NCBI RefSeq assembly: GCF_016648105.1
Contig: NZ_JACVVE010000027.1
Span: 36,153 to 100,152 of the forward strand
Reading direction: 5' to 3'
Origin: Pseudomonas sp. S31
GTDB taxonomy: Bacteria; Pseudomonadota; Gammaproteobacteria; Pseudomonadales; Pseudomonadaceae
Length of the DNA stretch: 64,000 nt
This document shows, piece by piece, positions 1-8,721 of the stretch (within the stretch, counting starts at the first letter, position 1; the number at the start of each line of letters is the position of its first letter). Under the pieces are notes generated by a model. The model saw nothing but the letters and a program-made list of their open reading frames with translations, was not told the DNA's origin and made no database searches. The position numbers and the translations under genes were made by a program.

Positions 1-1
1 C

Positions 2-1120
2 TGGAAGAGCCTGCTGGCCGCTAGCCTGATGACCGTCATGATCGACGCGCATGCCGCGACCCTGCTGGTCGGCAGCTATACCGATGGCCAGAGCCAAGGT
101 ATCTACCGCTATCGGTTCGACAGCAAGACCGGGCATATCGACCCGATCCCATTGCAAGTGGTGAAGAATGTCAGCCCCTCGTGGCTGGTGCTCTCGGCCG
201 ACCAGCGCCTGCTGTTCGCGGTCAACGAGACCAAGCAGGGGCATGCCAGCAGCTTCAGCGTGAGCGCCAAGGGCGAGATCAAGCCGCTCAATCAGGTGGC
301 CACGCGCGGTGACGAGCCGACCCACGCCAGCCTCAGCCAGGACCAGCGCTACCTGTTCGTGGCCAACTACGCCGTGGCCCCGGACCCCGGCGGTAGCCTG
401 GTGGTCATTCCGGTGGACAAGGCTGGCAAGCTTGGCGAAGTGGTCCAGCAGGCGCGGCACAAGCCCAGCGGCGTCAACCCGGAGCGCCAGGCCGGTGCCC
501 ATGTGCATTCGCTGGTGCTGGCCCCCGACGGCCAGCATGTGTATGCCAGTGACCTGGGTGCCGACAAGGTGTTCATCTACCGCTATGACGGTGCCAGCCC
601 GAACCGCCCGTTGAGCCCGGCGATACCGCCGTCGGTGGAGCTGCCACCGGGTAGCGGGCCGCGCCATTTGCTGTTCGATGCCAAGGGTCGGCATGCCTAC
701 CTGACGTTGGAAATGAGCGGCGAAGTCGCGATGTTCGATGTTGAGGAACACACCCTGGTCGAACGCCAGCGCCTACCACTGACCGAGCGCCAGGAGGCGG
801 CGGCCAAGGCGTCGGGCGGGCTGCACCTGTCGGCCGATGGGCGTTTCCTGTATGTCAGCAACCGCGGCACGGCCAACGAGATCGTGGTGTTCAGCGTCGG
901 CAAGGACGATGGCCAGCTGACCTTCTTGCAACGCCGTTCGGTGGAAGGCGATCACCCGCGGGAGTTCGCCCTCGACCCGAGTGACAACTTCCTGTTGGTG
1001 GCCAACCAGAAGAGCAACCAGATCGTGGTGATACGTCGTGATCCTCGCACTGGCAGGCTGGGGGAGACGGTGCAGACGTTGTCGCAGGATGCGCCTTCGG
1101 ATCTCAAGTTCATTGAGTGA
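2..1120 (+). CDS. Secreted lactonase family beta-propeller protein (5' end outside window)
   Basis: This is a seven-bladed beta-propeller of the 6-phosphogluconolactonase (YbhE/Pgl) superfamily. The sequence opens with LLVGSYTDGQSQGIYRYRFD and repeats propeller motifs such as HVHSLVLAPDGQHVYASDLG and SGGLHLSADGRFLYVSNRG, which are typical of the family. An ATG lies at position 29, but the frame is open to the window edge and reads WKSLLAASLMTVMIDAHA just before the mature protein. That looks like the hydrophobic core and AHA cleavage site of a signal peptide, so the true start is probably upstream of the window and the enzyme is likely exported. A periplasmic location makes a role in the pentose phosphate pathway less likely than hydrolysis of some other lactone; the substrate cannot be read from sequence. 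The stop is TGA at 1118-1120. Confidence 0.8.
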   Translation, partial: WKSLLAASLMTVMIDAHAATLLVGSYTDGQSQGIYRYRFDSKTGHIDPIPLQVVKNVSPSWLVLSADQRLLFAVNETKQGHASSFSVSAKGEIKPLNQVATRGDEPTHASLSQDQRYLFVANYAVAPDPGGSLVVIPVDKAGKLGEVVQQARHKPSGVNPERQAGAHVHSLVLAPDGQHVYASDLGADKVFIYRYDGASPNRPLSPAIPPSVELPPGSGPRHLLFDAKGRHAYLTLEMSGEVAMFDVEEHTLVERQRLPLTERQEAAAKASGGLHLSADGRFLYVSNRGTANEIVVFSVGKDDGQLTFLQRRSVEGDHPREFALDPSDNFLLVANQKSNQIVVIRRDPRTGRLGETVQTLSQDAPSDLKFIE

Positions 1121-1152
1121 AGTGGGGTTGGCTTGAGGTGGGCGGTGGGGCT

Positions 1153-1400
1153 GAGATCCAGCGCCGCCCGCGCGGCGCTTCGCGGGTAAACCCGCTCCTA
1201 CATTCGTTGCAACTTGGCCATGTCTGTGAGGCCAGGGTTGTCAGCTTTGTAGGTATGGCTGGATTTCAAGCCCAGCCCTGCGCCAAGGCAGGTTTGGTAC
1301 GTTGCAACAAATGTAGGAGCGGGTTTACCCGCGAAGAAGCCACCGCGGTGGATGGCACCGGCTTCGCCGGTGTTCGCGGGTAAACCCGCTCCTACAGGGG
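1153..1400. repeat. Composite REP/MITE-like repeat, copy A
   Basis: The stretch holds three REP sequences: forward at 1179-1201, inverted at 1313-1336 and forward at 1373-1395. Between the first two lies a spacer beginning CATTCGTTGCAAC and ending GTTGCAACAAATG. With the REPs these form an inverted repeat of about 34 bp at each end of a unit of roughly 158 bp (1179-1336). A second copy lies at 63850-64000. The short palindrome GCGCCGC-N4-GCGGCGC precedes it at 1161-1178. It has no transposase and no believable gene; reading frames across it are translations of the REP. Confidence 0.85.
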
Positions 1401-1424
1401 TAGAGACATGCCTGAGAAAGGTGT

Positions 1425-2016
1425 TTAGCGCGCCATCACCGCCTTGAACAACTCCGACCCCAGCCACCCCTCCAGCCAGCCCCGCAACCGCGGATACGCC
1501 GCCTCGGCGAACCACAGCGGTTCGACCCCGGCAAACTGGCGCATCAGGGGCAACAAGGCGGCGTCAGCCAGGCTCGGGTGCTCGGCCAGCAGGTACGGCC
1601 GGCCTTCGAGCAAGCCTTCCAGCTCGTCCAACCAAGGTTCGGCCTGCTCGCGGTAATACGCCCGTGAATGCTCGGGATAACGCTCGGCATACTTGTACAG
1701 GTTCACCTGTGCCTTGAATTCACTGTCGTTTCGGGCGATCAGCGCCTCGGCCTGTTGCGCGGCTGCAGGGTCGGCCAGCAGGCGCCAGTCCTGCGGGTCA
1801 TTGCGTTCAAGCGCCCAGCGCATGATATCCAGGCTCTCTTCCAGCATCCCGTCACCCGTATCGAGCACCGGCACCGTGCCCTTGGGCGACAGTGCCAGCA
1901 GCTCTGCCGGCTTGTGCTTCATCGCCACCTCGCGGATTTCCACCTCGCACCCTGCGTAGCGCAGCGCCAGGCGCGCGCATGGCCCAGGGGCAGCGGCGGA
2001 ACGAGTAGAGAATCAC
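1425..2016 (-). pseudogene. Glutathione S-transferase family protein, N-terminus frameshifted
   Basis: From a GTG at 2016, which overlaps the sbcC stop as GTGA, the frame reads VILYSFRRCPWAMRA, a classic GST/glutaredoxin-fold start with a CPWA motif. It then loses frame in a run of four GC dinucleotides at 1971-1978. In a frame two bases away the sequence continues RLALRYAGCEVEIREVAMKH and runs to the end at 1425, including the cis-Pro motif KGTVPVLD and the C-terminal helical domain. Adding one GC unit restores a continuous protein of about 197 residues. The open frame alone (GTG at 1943, 172 aa) lacks the first strand and helix, where the glutathione-binding residue would lie, and is unlikely to be functional. 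Either the gene is broken or slipped in this strain, or a GC unit was lost in sequencing. Confidence 0.7.
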
Positions 2017-5000
2017 CCACACACCTCGACATCGCTCAGACCATTGCCCTGGCGACGGACCTGGATCTGCACCGGAATGCGCTCGTGCATCTCCTGCACG
2101 TGGGAGATCACCGCGACCTTGCGGCCCTGCGCCTGCAGGCCGTCGAGGGCATCCATGGCCAGTTGCAGCGACTCGGGGTCGAGGCTGCCGAAGCCTTCGT
2201 CGATGAACAACGACTCGATGCGCAACGTGCTCGAGGCCATCGAGGCCAGGCCCAGGGCCAGGGCCAGCGAGACCAGGAAGGTTTCGCCGCCGGACAGCGA
2301 GTGCACCGAGCGCAGCTCATCGCCCATCTCGGTATCCAGCACCAGCAGGCCAAGGGCGCTGCCACCCCGCTTGAGGCGGTAGCGGCGGGCCAGCTGGCGC
2401 AATTGGGTATTGGCGTGGTGCAGCAGCAGGTCGAGGTTGTAGCCCTGGGCGATCTTGCGGAACACATCGCCGGAGGCCGAGCCGATCAGCGCGTTCAGGC
2501 GTGCCCAGCGCTGCCACTGCTGGTAGGCCTGGTCGATTTCTCCAGCCAGGGCCTGGTGCGCCTGCTGCCGGCGTTGGTCGTCGGCTTGCTGGGCGCGCAG
2601 TTCGGCGCATTGCTGTTCATGGCTGGCCAGGCGTTCGCGCAGTTCGCCCAAGGCTTGTTCCAGTTCTTCGCGGGTGGCCTGCACGGCCATCTGCCCGGTG
2701 TGTTGCTGCAAGCGCTGGTCGCGCTCCTGCAGGAGCACGCGGCCTTGCTCGATGGCTTTCTCGGCCACCTGCGACTGCTGGCGCAGTGCGTTCAACTGCC
2801 CGTCATCCATGGCCAGCAGCCGATCGAGCCCGGCATCGTCCAGCTCCGGGTGTTCGGCGCGCCACTGGGCGATTGCCCCCTGCAACTGCTGGCGCTCCTG
2901 TTCCAGCGCCTGTTGCCGTTGCTGCTCGGCCTTGAGCTCGCTGGCCAACTGCACGCCCTGGGTGCGTAGGTCCTGCAGGCGCTGGGTGGTGTCGGCGTCG
3001 AGCGCGCGGGCCTGTTCCAGGGCGGCGTCCATGTGCCGTTGCCAGGCTTCGGCGCTGGCGTGTTCGCCGAGTAGCTCGGCGAGCGCGGCGTGGGCCTGTT
3101 GGCATTGCTGGTCGAGGGCGGCGAGTTTTTCCTGGGCGTGCTGGAGCTGTTGCAGGCGTGCCTGCTGCTGGTCGTGCAGTTTGTCCAGCTGGGCCTGGCG
3201 CGCCTGCTGCTCTTGCTGTTCGTCCTGGCGCTGCTCCACTTGCTGCAGGCGCTGGGCGATCTGTTGGTCGAGGGCGAGGAAGGCATTGGCCGGGTCGTCG
3301 CCGAGGGCTTTGAGCACGTCGTCCGGCAGCACGCTGGCGAGGTCGCCGAGGCCTTGCTGCAGTTGTTGCTCGTCGCTGGCCAGGGCCTGGTGCTGCTGGT
3401 CCAGGTGGCGCTGGGCCTGCTGCTGCGCCTGTTCGGCAGCCTGCAACTGCTGGTTGAGGCGCGCGGCATCCTTTTGCAAGGCGAGCAGAGTGGCCTGGCG
3501 TTTCTCGTCCTGGCCGATCTGTTCCTCCAGGCGCTGCAACTGGCCCGCCAGCCAGCGGCTGCGGGCCTGGTCATCCTGTGGCGCGAGCGCGGGCCAGAGG
3601 CTGTGAGCCTGCACCTGCGCGACCTGGGCCTGCAACTGCTCGCCCAACTGCTGCTGTTGCTGCTGGTTGTCCTTGAGCTGGGCGTTGACCACGCCCAGCT
3701 GGGTGCGCAGTTCGACCAGCTTGCCGTTGAGGGTCTCGACCTGCTGCTGGGCTGCGGCTTCTTCGGCCTGGTCATGGCGGCCGAGGCTCTGCAACAGGGC
3801 CTCGGGTTGATGGAACGGGTGTTCGGCACTGCCGCACACCGGGCATGGTTCGCCGTCGCGCAACTGGCCGCGCAGTTCCTCGACGCTGGTGTTGCGCGCC
3901 AGGCGCTGGCGTTCGAGCAACTGGCGGGTCAGGTTGAGGGCCTGTTCGGCGGCTTCCAGCTCGGCCTTGGCCGCGGTGCCTTCGCCGATCAGTTGCTGGC
4001 GTTGCTGCATGGCCTGCTGTTGGCGCTCTTGCAGGGTGCCGAGCTGCTGGCGCAATTCCATCTCGCGGTCATGCAGGCGCGACAGTTCCTCGACCGCGCG
4101 CTGCTGCTTGCGGTTGTCCTGGAGCATGCCGCCGAGCAGGTCGATCTGTTCGGCCAGGGCCTGGGGCTCGGCCTTGGCTTCGCGGAACAGCAATTCGAAG
4201 GCATCGCGCTGGCTTTGCAACTGGGCGTTGGCTTGGCTGGCCTGGGCTTGCAGGCCGGGCAGCTCTTCACGGCCCTTGGCCAGGCGGCCGCCGATCAGCA
4301 TCACCTGCTTGAGTTGCGGCAGGTAGGCCTGCCAGGCGCTGGCCAGCGTCGCCAGGTGCTGGCTGCCTTCCAGGGCGGCGTCGATCTGCGCCATCTGCTG
4401 CTGGCTGCGTTGCTGGTTTTCTTCCAGCTGCTGGAGCTGCTGCTGGCCTTCGGCGACCTGCTGTTCGGCGTTCTGGGCGCTGCTGCGTTGGGCGGTCAGT
4501 TCCTGGTCCAGGCGGGCCAGGTCGTTCTGGCCGGCGAACGCCTGGCGCAGGCGTGGGGCGTTCTCGCCATGCTCGGCCTGGCAGTGGGCCAGGGCCTGGC
4601 GGGCACTTTCCAAGGTCTGCTCGTGGGTGGTGGTCTGGCGGTGCAGCTCGTCCTGCTGACGCTGCTGCTCGTCGATCCGCGCGGCCAGGGACGTCAGTTG
4701 GGCGGCCAGGACCTGCTCGCGATGGAACTGATGGCGCTGTGGCGCCAGGCGTTCCAAGCGCTGCAGGTCGAGACGCTGCTCGGCGAGGTCTTGCCATTGC
4801 TGTTCGGCGCTTTGCAACGCCGTGGCAGCCTCGGCGTGCTGGGCCTGCAGCTGGTGTTGCAGGTTGAGCCAGCTCAGTTGCTGTTCCAGCTGGCGCTCGC
4901 CGGCCTGCTCGGCCTTGAACTGCTGCTGGGCCTGCTCCAGGCGCTGGTCCAGCTCGGCGCGCGCTTGCTCGGCCATGGGCAGCAGGTGGCTGGCGCGCTC

Positions 5001-5657
5001 CTTGAGGGCGTTGTGGGTTTCGCCGGTTTCGCGGGCCTTGCTGAAGGCGCGCTGGCCGAGGCGAGTGTAGATGGCAGTGTTGGTGAGCTTTTCCAGCAGT
5101 TCGCTGCGTTCCTTGTCGTCGGCCTTGAGGAACGCGCCGAACTCGCTCTGGGCCAGCATCACCGCACGGGTGAACTGCTCGAAATTCAGCCCCAGGCGGG
5201 CCTCGACCAGCTGCTTGTACTCGTTCTTGCCGCTGCCCAGCACCTGCTCGCTGTCCAGGTCGTAGAAGCTCTGGCGGCTGTGCTGCAACTTGCCGTTGGC
5301 CTTGTCGCGGGCGCGGTTGGCTTCCCAGCGGGCGCGGTAGCGGCGCCCGTCGATACCGACGAAGTCGACCTCGGCGAAGCCGCTGCCGGTGCCTCGGCGC
5401 AGCAGGTTGCGCGGGTCGGAGGTCGGGATCTCGCCGTCGGCGTCCGGCACCTTGGCCTCGCGGCCGATGTCGTTGAGCCGCGGCACGTTGCCGAACAGGG
5501 CCAGGCACAGGGCGTCGAGCAAGGTGCTCTTGCCGGCCCCGGTGGGCCCAGTGATGGCGAACAGGCCGGCGCTGGCCAGGGGTTCGGCGGTGAAGTCGAT
5601 GTCGATCGGACCCGCCAGGGAGGCCAGGTTCTTCAGGCGGATGGCGAGAATCTTCAT
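2013..5657 (-). CDS. sbcC: Exonuclease subunit SbcC
   Basis: This is the SMC/Rad50-like ATPase subunit of the SbcCD nuclease, which opens hairpins and trims double-strand ends during replication and repair. Walker A GPTGAGKS is at residues 37-44. A very long Gln/Glu/Leu-rich coiled coil follows, interrupted near residue 605 by the zinc-hook motif EPCPVCGS. The C-terminal ATPase half has the signature LSGGETFLVSLALALGLA (about residue 1119) and Walker B SLFIDEGFGSLD (about 1150). The length of 1214 aa is normal for pseudomonads. Its ATG overlaps the sbcD stop by four bases (5654-5657), so the two subunits are translationally coupled. The coiled coil produces long spurious open frames on the opposite strand. 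Confidence 0.97.
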   Translation of the reverse strand: MKILAIRLKNLASLAGPIDIDFTAEPLASAGLFAITGPTGAGKSTLLDALCLALFGNVPRLNDIGREAKVPDADGEIPTSDPRNLLRRGTGSGFAEVDFVGIDGRRYRARWEANRARDKANGKLQHSRQSFYDLDSEQVLGSGKNEYKQLVEARLGLNFEQFTRAVMLAQSEFGAFLKADDKERSELLEKLTNTAIYTRLGQRAFSKARETGETHNALKERASHLLPMAEQARAELDQRLEQAQQQFKAEQAGERQLEQQLSWLNLQHQLQAQHAEAATALQSAEQQWQDLAEQRLDLQRLERLAPQRHQFHREQVLAAQLTSLAARIDEQQRQQDELHRQTTTHEQTLESARQALAHCQAEHGENAPRLRQAFAGQNDLARLDQELTAQRSSAQNAEQQVAEGQQQLQQLEENQQRSQQQMAQIDAALEGSQHLATLASAWQAYLPQLKQVMLIGGRLAKGREELPGLQAQASQANAQLQSQRDAFELLFREAKAEPQALAEQIDLLGGMLQDNRKQQRAVEELSRLHDREMELRQQLGTLQERQQQAMQQRQQLIGEGTAAKAELEAAEQALNLTRQLLERQRLARNTSVEELRGQLRDGEPCPVCGSAEHPFHQPEALLQSLGRHDQAEEAAAQQQVETLNGKLVELRTQLGVVNAQLKDNQQQQQQLGEQLQAQVAQVQAHSLWPALAPQDDQARSRWLAGQLQRLEEQIGQDEKRQATLLALQKDAARLNQQLQAAEQAQQQAQRHLDQQHQALASDEQQLQQGLGDLASVLPDDVLKALGDDPANAFLALDQQIAQRLQQVEQRQDEQQEQQARQAQLDKLHDQQQARLQQLQHAQEKLAALDQQCQQAHAALAELLGEHASAEAWQRHMDAALEQARALDADTTQRLQDLRTQGVQLASELKAEQQRQQALEQERQQLQGAIAQWRAEHPELDDAGLDRLLAMDDGQLNALRQQSQVAEKAIEQGRVLLQERDQRLQQHTGQMAVQATREELEQALGELRERLASHEQQCAELRAQQADDQRRQQAHQALAGEIDQAYQQWQRWARLNALIGSASGDVFRKIAQGYNLDLLLHHANTQLRQLARRYRLKRGGSALGLLVLDTEMGDELRSVHSLSGGETFLVSLALALGLASMASSTLRIESLFIDEGFGSLDPESLQLAMDALDGLQAQGRKVAVISHVQEMHERIPVQIQVRRQGNGLSDVEVCG

Positions 5658-6892
5658 GGCTGTTCCTCTTCCAGCTGCACGTCCTGCAGCAGCAGGGCGA
5701 AGTCGGCCAGCACCTGCTCGTCGACGGGGTTGCCGTAGGCCTGTTCCCAGGCGCGGCTGAACAGGTCCTGCGGGGTCATCTGGGCCAATTCGACGAAGGC
5801 CTGGTCGTCGTCCTCCTGGCGCCCATGCCCGGCGTATTCAGCGCTGATGCGGATCAAGCGCACGGCCTTGCCATGCAGGGCGGTTTCGACCTGCTGGCGC
5901 AGGTCGGGCTGCGGTTCGTCCAGTTGCACGCGGACCTCCAGCCAGGGCTGGCGGTTGGGGTCTTCGAGCAGGTCGATCACCGGCAGCTCGGCGAGCTGTT
6001 CGAGCAGTTCGCCCAACGGCGCCGGGCCAATGCGCTGCAAGGCCACGGCACGCGGCACCGGACGCGGTTCGACACTGACCAGCTCGGCGCCGTCGAGCTC
6101 GACTTCCAGCACTTGGTGCGGGTAGTTGATCTCGGCGAACGACAGCGGAATCGGCGAGCCGCTGTAGCGGATGCGGTTTTCCCGGTTGACCTTCTGCGGT
6201 TTGTGCAGGTGACCGAGCGCGACATAGCTGATGGCCTTGTCGAACAGCTTGGCCGGCAGGGCCTCGGCGTTGCCGATGATCAGGCTGCGCTCGGAGTCCT
6301 CGGACACCGAGCCGCCGGCCATGTGCGCATGGCTGATGGCGATCAGTGCCTGGCCCTTCTTGCGCTTTCGTTGCGCGGCGGCGATCAGCTGCTGGTGAAC
6401 CTGGGTGATGCCTTGCAGGTAGTCGTCACCCAGTTGCGGCCCGGTGACTTCTGCGGGGCGCAGGAACGGCAGCGCCAGGCACCAGGCCTCGACCTTGCCG
6501 CGGGCGTTGCTCAGCGGGATCAGCAGGCGCTCGGCGTCCAGCTGGCCTTCGTCGAGCCAGTGCACCCGGCCCAGGGCATGGGTGCGCAGGCGACGCATCA
6601 GTGCGGCGGGCAGCTCGATGCGCGAGCCGGAATCGTGGTTGCCGGCGATCATCACGATGTCCAGCTTCGGCTGTTGCTCGTGGGCCTGGACGATGAAGTC
6701 GTAGAGGCGCTCCTGGGCTTTGACCGGCGGGTTGACCGTGTCGAAGATGTCGCCAGCGATCAGCAGCGCATCGGGCTGGCGCAGGCGCAGTTGGCCAAGC
6801 AGCCAGTCGAGGAAGCAGGCGTGTTCGAAATCGCGTTCCTGGCCGTGCAGGCTTTGGCCCAGGTGCCAGTCGGAGGTGTGAAACAGACGCAT
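5654..6892 (-). CDS. sbcD: Exonuclease subunit SbcD
   Basis: This is the Mre11-like metallophosphoesterase nuclease of SbcCD. The N-terminus MRLFHTSDWHLGQSLHG carries the first metal-binding motif; GDIFDTVNPP, GNHDSGSR and SHAHMAGG supply the other Asp, Asn and His ligands. I chose the ATG at 6892 (412 aa) because family members start at this Met and it is preceded by AACAGG; a start ten codons upstream at 6922 is open but has no homologous residues. The C-terminal segment carries the capping domain. It is the first gene of the sbcDC operon, with a 4-bp overlap into sbcC. Confidence 0.96.
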   Translation of the reverse strand: MRLFHTSDWHLGQSLHGQERDFEHACFLDWLLGQLRLRQPDALLIAGDIFDTVNPPVKAQERLYDFIVQAHEQQPKLDIVMIAGNHDSGSRIELPAALMRRLRTHALGRVHWLDEGQLDAERLLIPLSNARGKVEAWCLALPFLRPAEVTGPQLGDDYLQGITQVHQQLIAAAQRKRKKGQALIAISHAHMAGGSVSEDSERSLIIGNAEALPAKLFDKAISYVALGHLHKPQKVNRENRIRYSGSPIPLSFAEINYPHQVLEVELDGAELVSVEPRPVPRAVALQRIGPAPLGELLEQLAELPVIDLLEDPNRQPWLEVRVQLDEPQPDLRQQVETALHGKAVRLIRISAEYAGHGRQEDDDQAFVELAQMTPQDLFSRAWEQAYGNPVDEQVLADFALLLQDVQLEEEQP

Positions 6893-7098
6893 GGATGACC
6901 TGTTGGTGTCGATTCGGGGCAAGCGGGGAGGGCGGGTATGGTAACTCAGATGGGGAGGGTTGGGCGGTGTGGCGGCGGCGGAAATCGCAGGTGATTGGTT
7001 CAGGGTTTGCAGTGTGGCGGAGATCGAGCGCCGCGCGGGCGGCGCTCGATATCAGCGGCAGTGCACCTCTAGCGTCGAACACCGCGAAGCGCCAAGAC
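6893..7098. repeat. Intergenic region with GATCGAGCGCCGC-type palindrome
   Basis: About 200 bases lie between the start of sbcD and the end of batD. They contain a palindrome at 7022-7049 with arms GATCGAGCGCCGC and GCGGCGCTCGAT around a GCGG loop, the inverse orientation of the CCGC loop in the copies at 14083 and 36951. The rest holds no gene I can support. The sbcDC promoter should lie near 6900-6960, but I cannot assign boxes. Confidence 0.7.
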
Positions 7099-8721
7099 TC
7101 ACTTCGGATAAAGCGGCGGCAAACTGCCATTCTCCGCCGTCGGCAGCAGCACCTGCTCGGCCGGCGGAATGGCGCCGATCGCCCGCCACAGCTCCTCCCC
7201 CTGCCAATACTGGCCACTCTCGCTGTACAGTGCCCCGTTCAGCCCATCCAGCGCATCGGAAAGCGGCACGAAGCGCGCCGCCATCTCGGCCAGGGTTTCC
7301 GGCTGCTGGCGGGCCCAGGCGTCCAGGGCCTGGCGGGTGGCCTGGGGGTCGTTAGCCAGGCACGCGCGCTTGAGGTCGTCGAGCAGGGTGCGCGGGCTCG
7401 GGCCGTTCTGCGCCGCGCGCAGCACCGCCGGTTGCGAGCGGGCTCGCCACCACAGGGCGAAGCCCAGCAGCGTGGTCAGGGCGAACACCAGGGTCGCCAG
7501 CTGCCAGGGCCAGAGCAGGGTGCTGGCGCTGCTGTTGTCGCCCACCGGCGTCTCGGCGCTCAGCGCCGGGTTGTCCTGCACGCTCAGGGTACGAGCCGGC
7601 AGGCTGCTGTGTTCCAGGTGGTCCTCGCGGGTGTTCCACCAGGTGACTTCCAGTGCCGGCAGGGCCAGTTCGCCACTGTGGGTAGGTACCAGCGCCTCGC
7701 GTTCCTCGCGGTTGGCGGTCATGCCGCGTTCGTTGATGTCGTTGCGCAGCAGGGGTTGGTCGGGGTAGCGGCGCAGGCCGTTGATCTCGGTGGCGGGCAG
7801 AGGGGGCAGCTGGGTGCTGGACAAGCCTTCGGCACGCAGGGTGATGCTGCGGGTCAGCGAATCGCCGATCTGCGTGGGCTGGCTGGCGGGGTCTGGGTTC
7901 CAGTGTTCTTCCAGGCTCAGGGCCCGCGCCGGCAGCCAGGGGGTGTCGGCCGGCCAGGCTGCGGGGATCGGACGCACGGCAATACGCAATGGCAGCGAGC
8001 TGACCTGCACCTGGCGGCCGGCACGGGCTCCGGCCGCTTGTGATGCGCCGTCGGCGGCGGTGGCAGTGAAGGTCAGCGGAGGGATCTCGAGGCTACCGCT
8101 CTGCTGCGGGTAGACCACGTAGCGGGTCTCGATCACCCCGTGGCGCACACCGTTGATTTCCTTTTCGTAGGTGCGCGACTCACCCAGCGGCTCGACCTTG
8201 GCGTTCTCCAACTGCAGTGGGCTGAGGCTACTGTCGTCATACAGCGACACCGAATGGTAGATGCGCAGGGTCAGCACCACCTGGGCCTGGACGTAGACCT
8301 GCTGGCTGTCCACCGTCGCTTCGACGAAGACCTGCTTGGCGCTGTCCGGGCGGCTGGCGTCGGCTTGCAGCACCTGCAGGTCGATGGCCTGGCTGTGCGA
8401 CTGGCCCAGCTGCAACTCAGGAATGCGCAGGCTACCGCTGCGCCGGGGCAGGAGGGTGATGATCCAGCGGGTGCTGGCGCGGGTTTCGCCGTCGAGCGTA
8501 TGCAGGCTGTTGAGCTGGCGTGTGGCGCGCACCTCGAAGTCGCCCTCCAGGGCGCGCAGGTCGGGTTTGCCGAACTGGGTCACGTCCTGGCTTTCGAGGG
8601 TCAGTTCGAAGGTTTCGCCAGCTTCCAGGCGGTCGCGGTCGACACTGGCCTGCAGGCTCGGCGCGGCCTGGGCCATCACGCTGCACAGCAGGCTGAAGAG
8701 AAAGACGCCGAAGCGACTCAT
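7099..8721 (-). CDS. batD: BatD family protein
   Basis: This is a membrane-anchored periplasmic protein of the BatD/oxygen-tolerance family, the last gene of the moxR-bat operon. The first 19 residues (MSRFGVFLFSLLCSVMAQA) are a signal peptide. Several Ig-like beta domains follow, opening with PSLQASVDRDRLEAGETFEL, typical of BatD. One transmembrane helix near residues 405-425 (LLWPWQLATLVFALTTLLGFALWW) precedes a helical cytoplasmic tail. The ATG overlaps the batB stop by four bases. Bat proteins form membrane complexes linked to oxidative and envelope stress tolerance in Bacteroides and Francisella; their molecular role in Pseudomonas is unclear. Length 540 aa. Confidence 0.9.
   Translation of the reverse strand: MSRFGVFLFSLLCSVMAQAAPSLQASVDRDRLEAGETFELTLESQDVTQFGKPDLRALEGDFEVRATRQLNSLHTLDGETRASTRWIITLLPRRSGSLRIPELQLGQSHSQAIDLQVLQADASRPDSAKQVFVEATVDSQQVYVQAQVVLTLRIYHSVSLYDDSSLSPLQLENAKVEPLGESRTYEKEINGVRHGVIETRYVVYPQQSGSLEIPPLTFTATAADGASQAAGARAGRQVQVSSLPLRIAVRPIPAAWPADTPWLPARALSLEEHWNPDPASQPTQIGDSLTRSITLRAEGLSSTQLPPLPATEINGLRRYPDQPLLRNDINERGMTANREEREALVPTHSGELALPALEVTWWNTREDHLEHSSLPARTLSVQDNPALSAETPVGDNSSASTLLWPWQLATLVFALTTLLGFALWWRARSQPAVLRAAQNGPSPRTLLDDLKRACLANDPQATRQALDAWARQQPETLAEMAARFVPLSDALDGLNGALYSESGQYWQGEELWRAIGAIPPAEQVLLPTAENGSLPPLYPK

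Noticed and set aside
1117..1383. Small protein containing CRSGFTREEA
   Set aside because: This peptide is the translation of the REP sequence and recurs at every REP in the window; there is no ribosome site.
3090..5738. An 882-codon Leu/Gly/Ala-rich frame antisense to sbcC
   Set aside because: It is the complement of the SbcC coiled coil; apparent hydrophobicity comes from antisense Gln/Glu codons.
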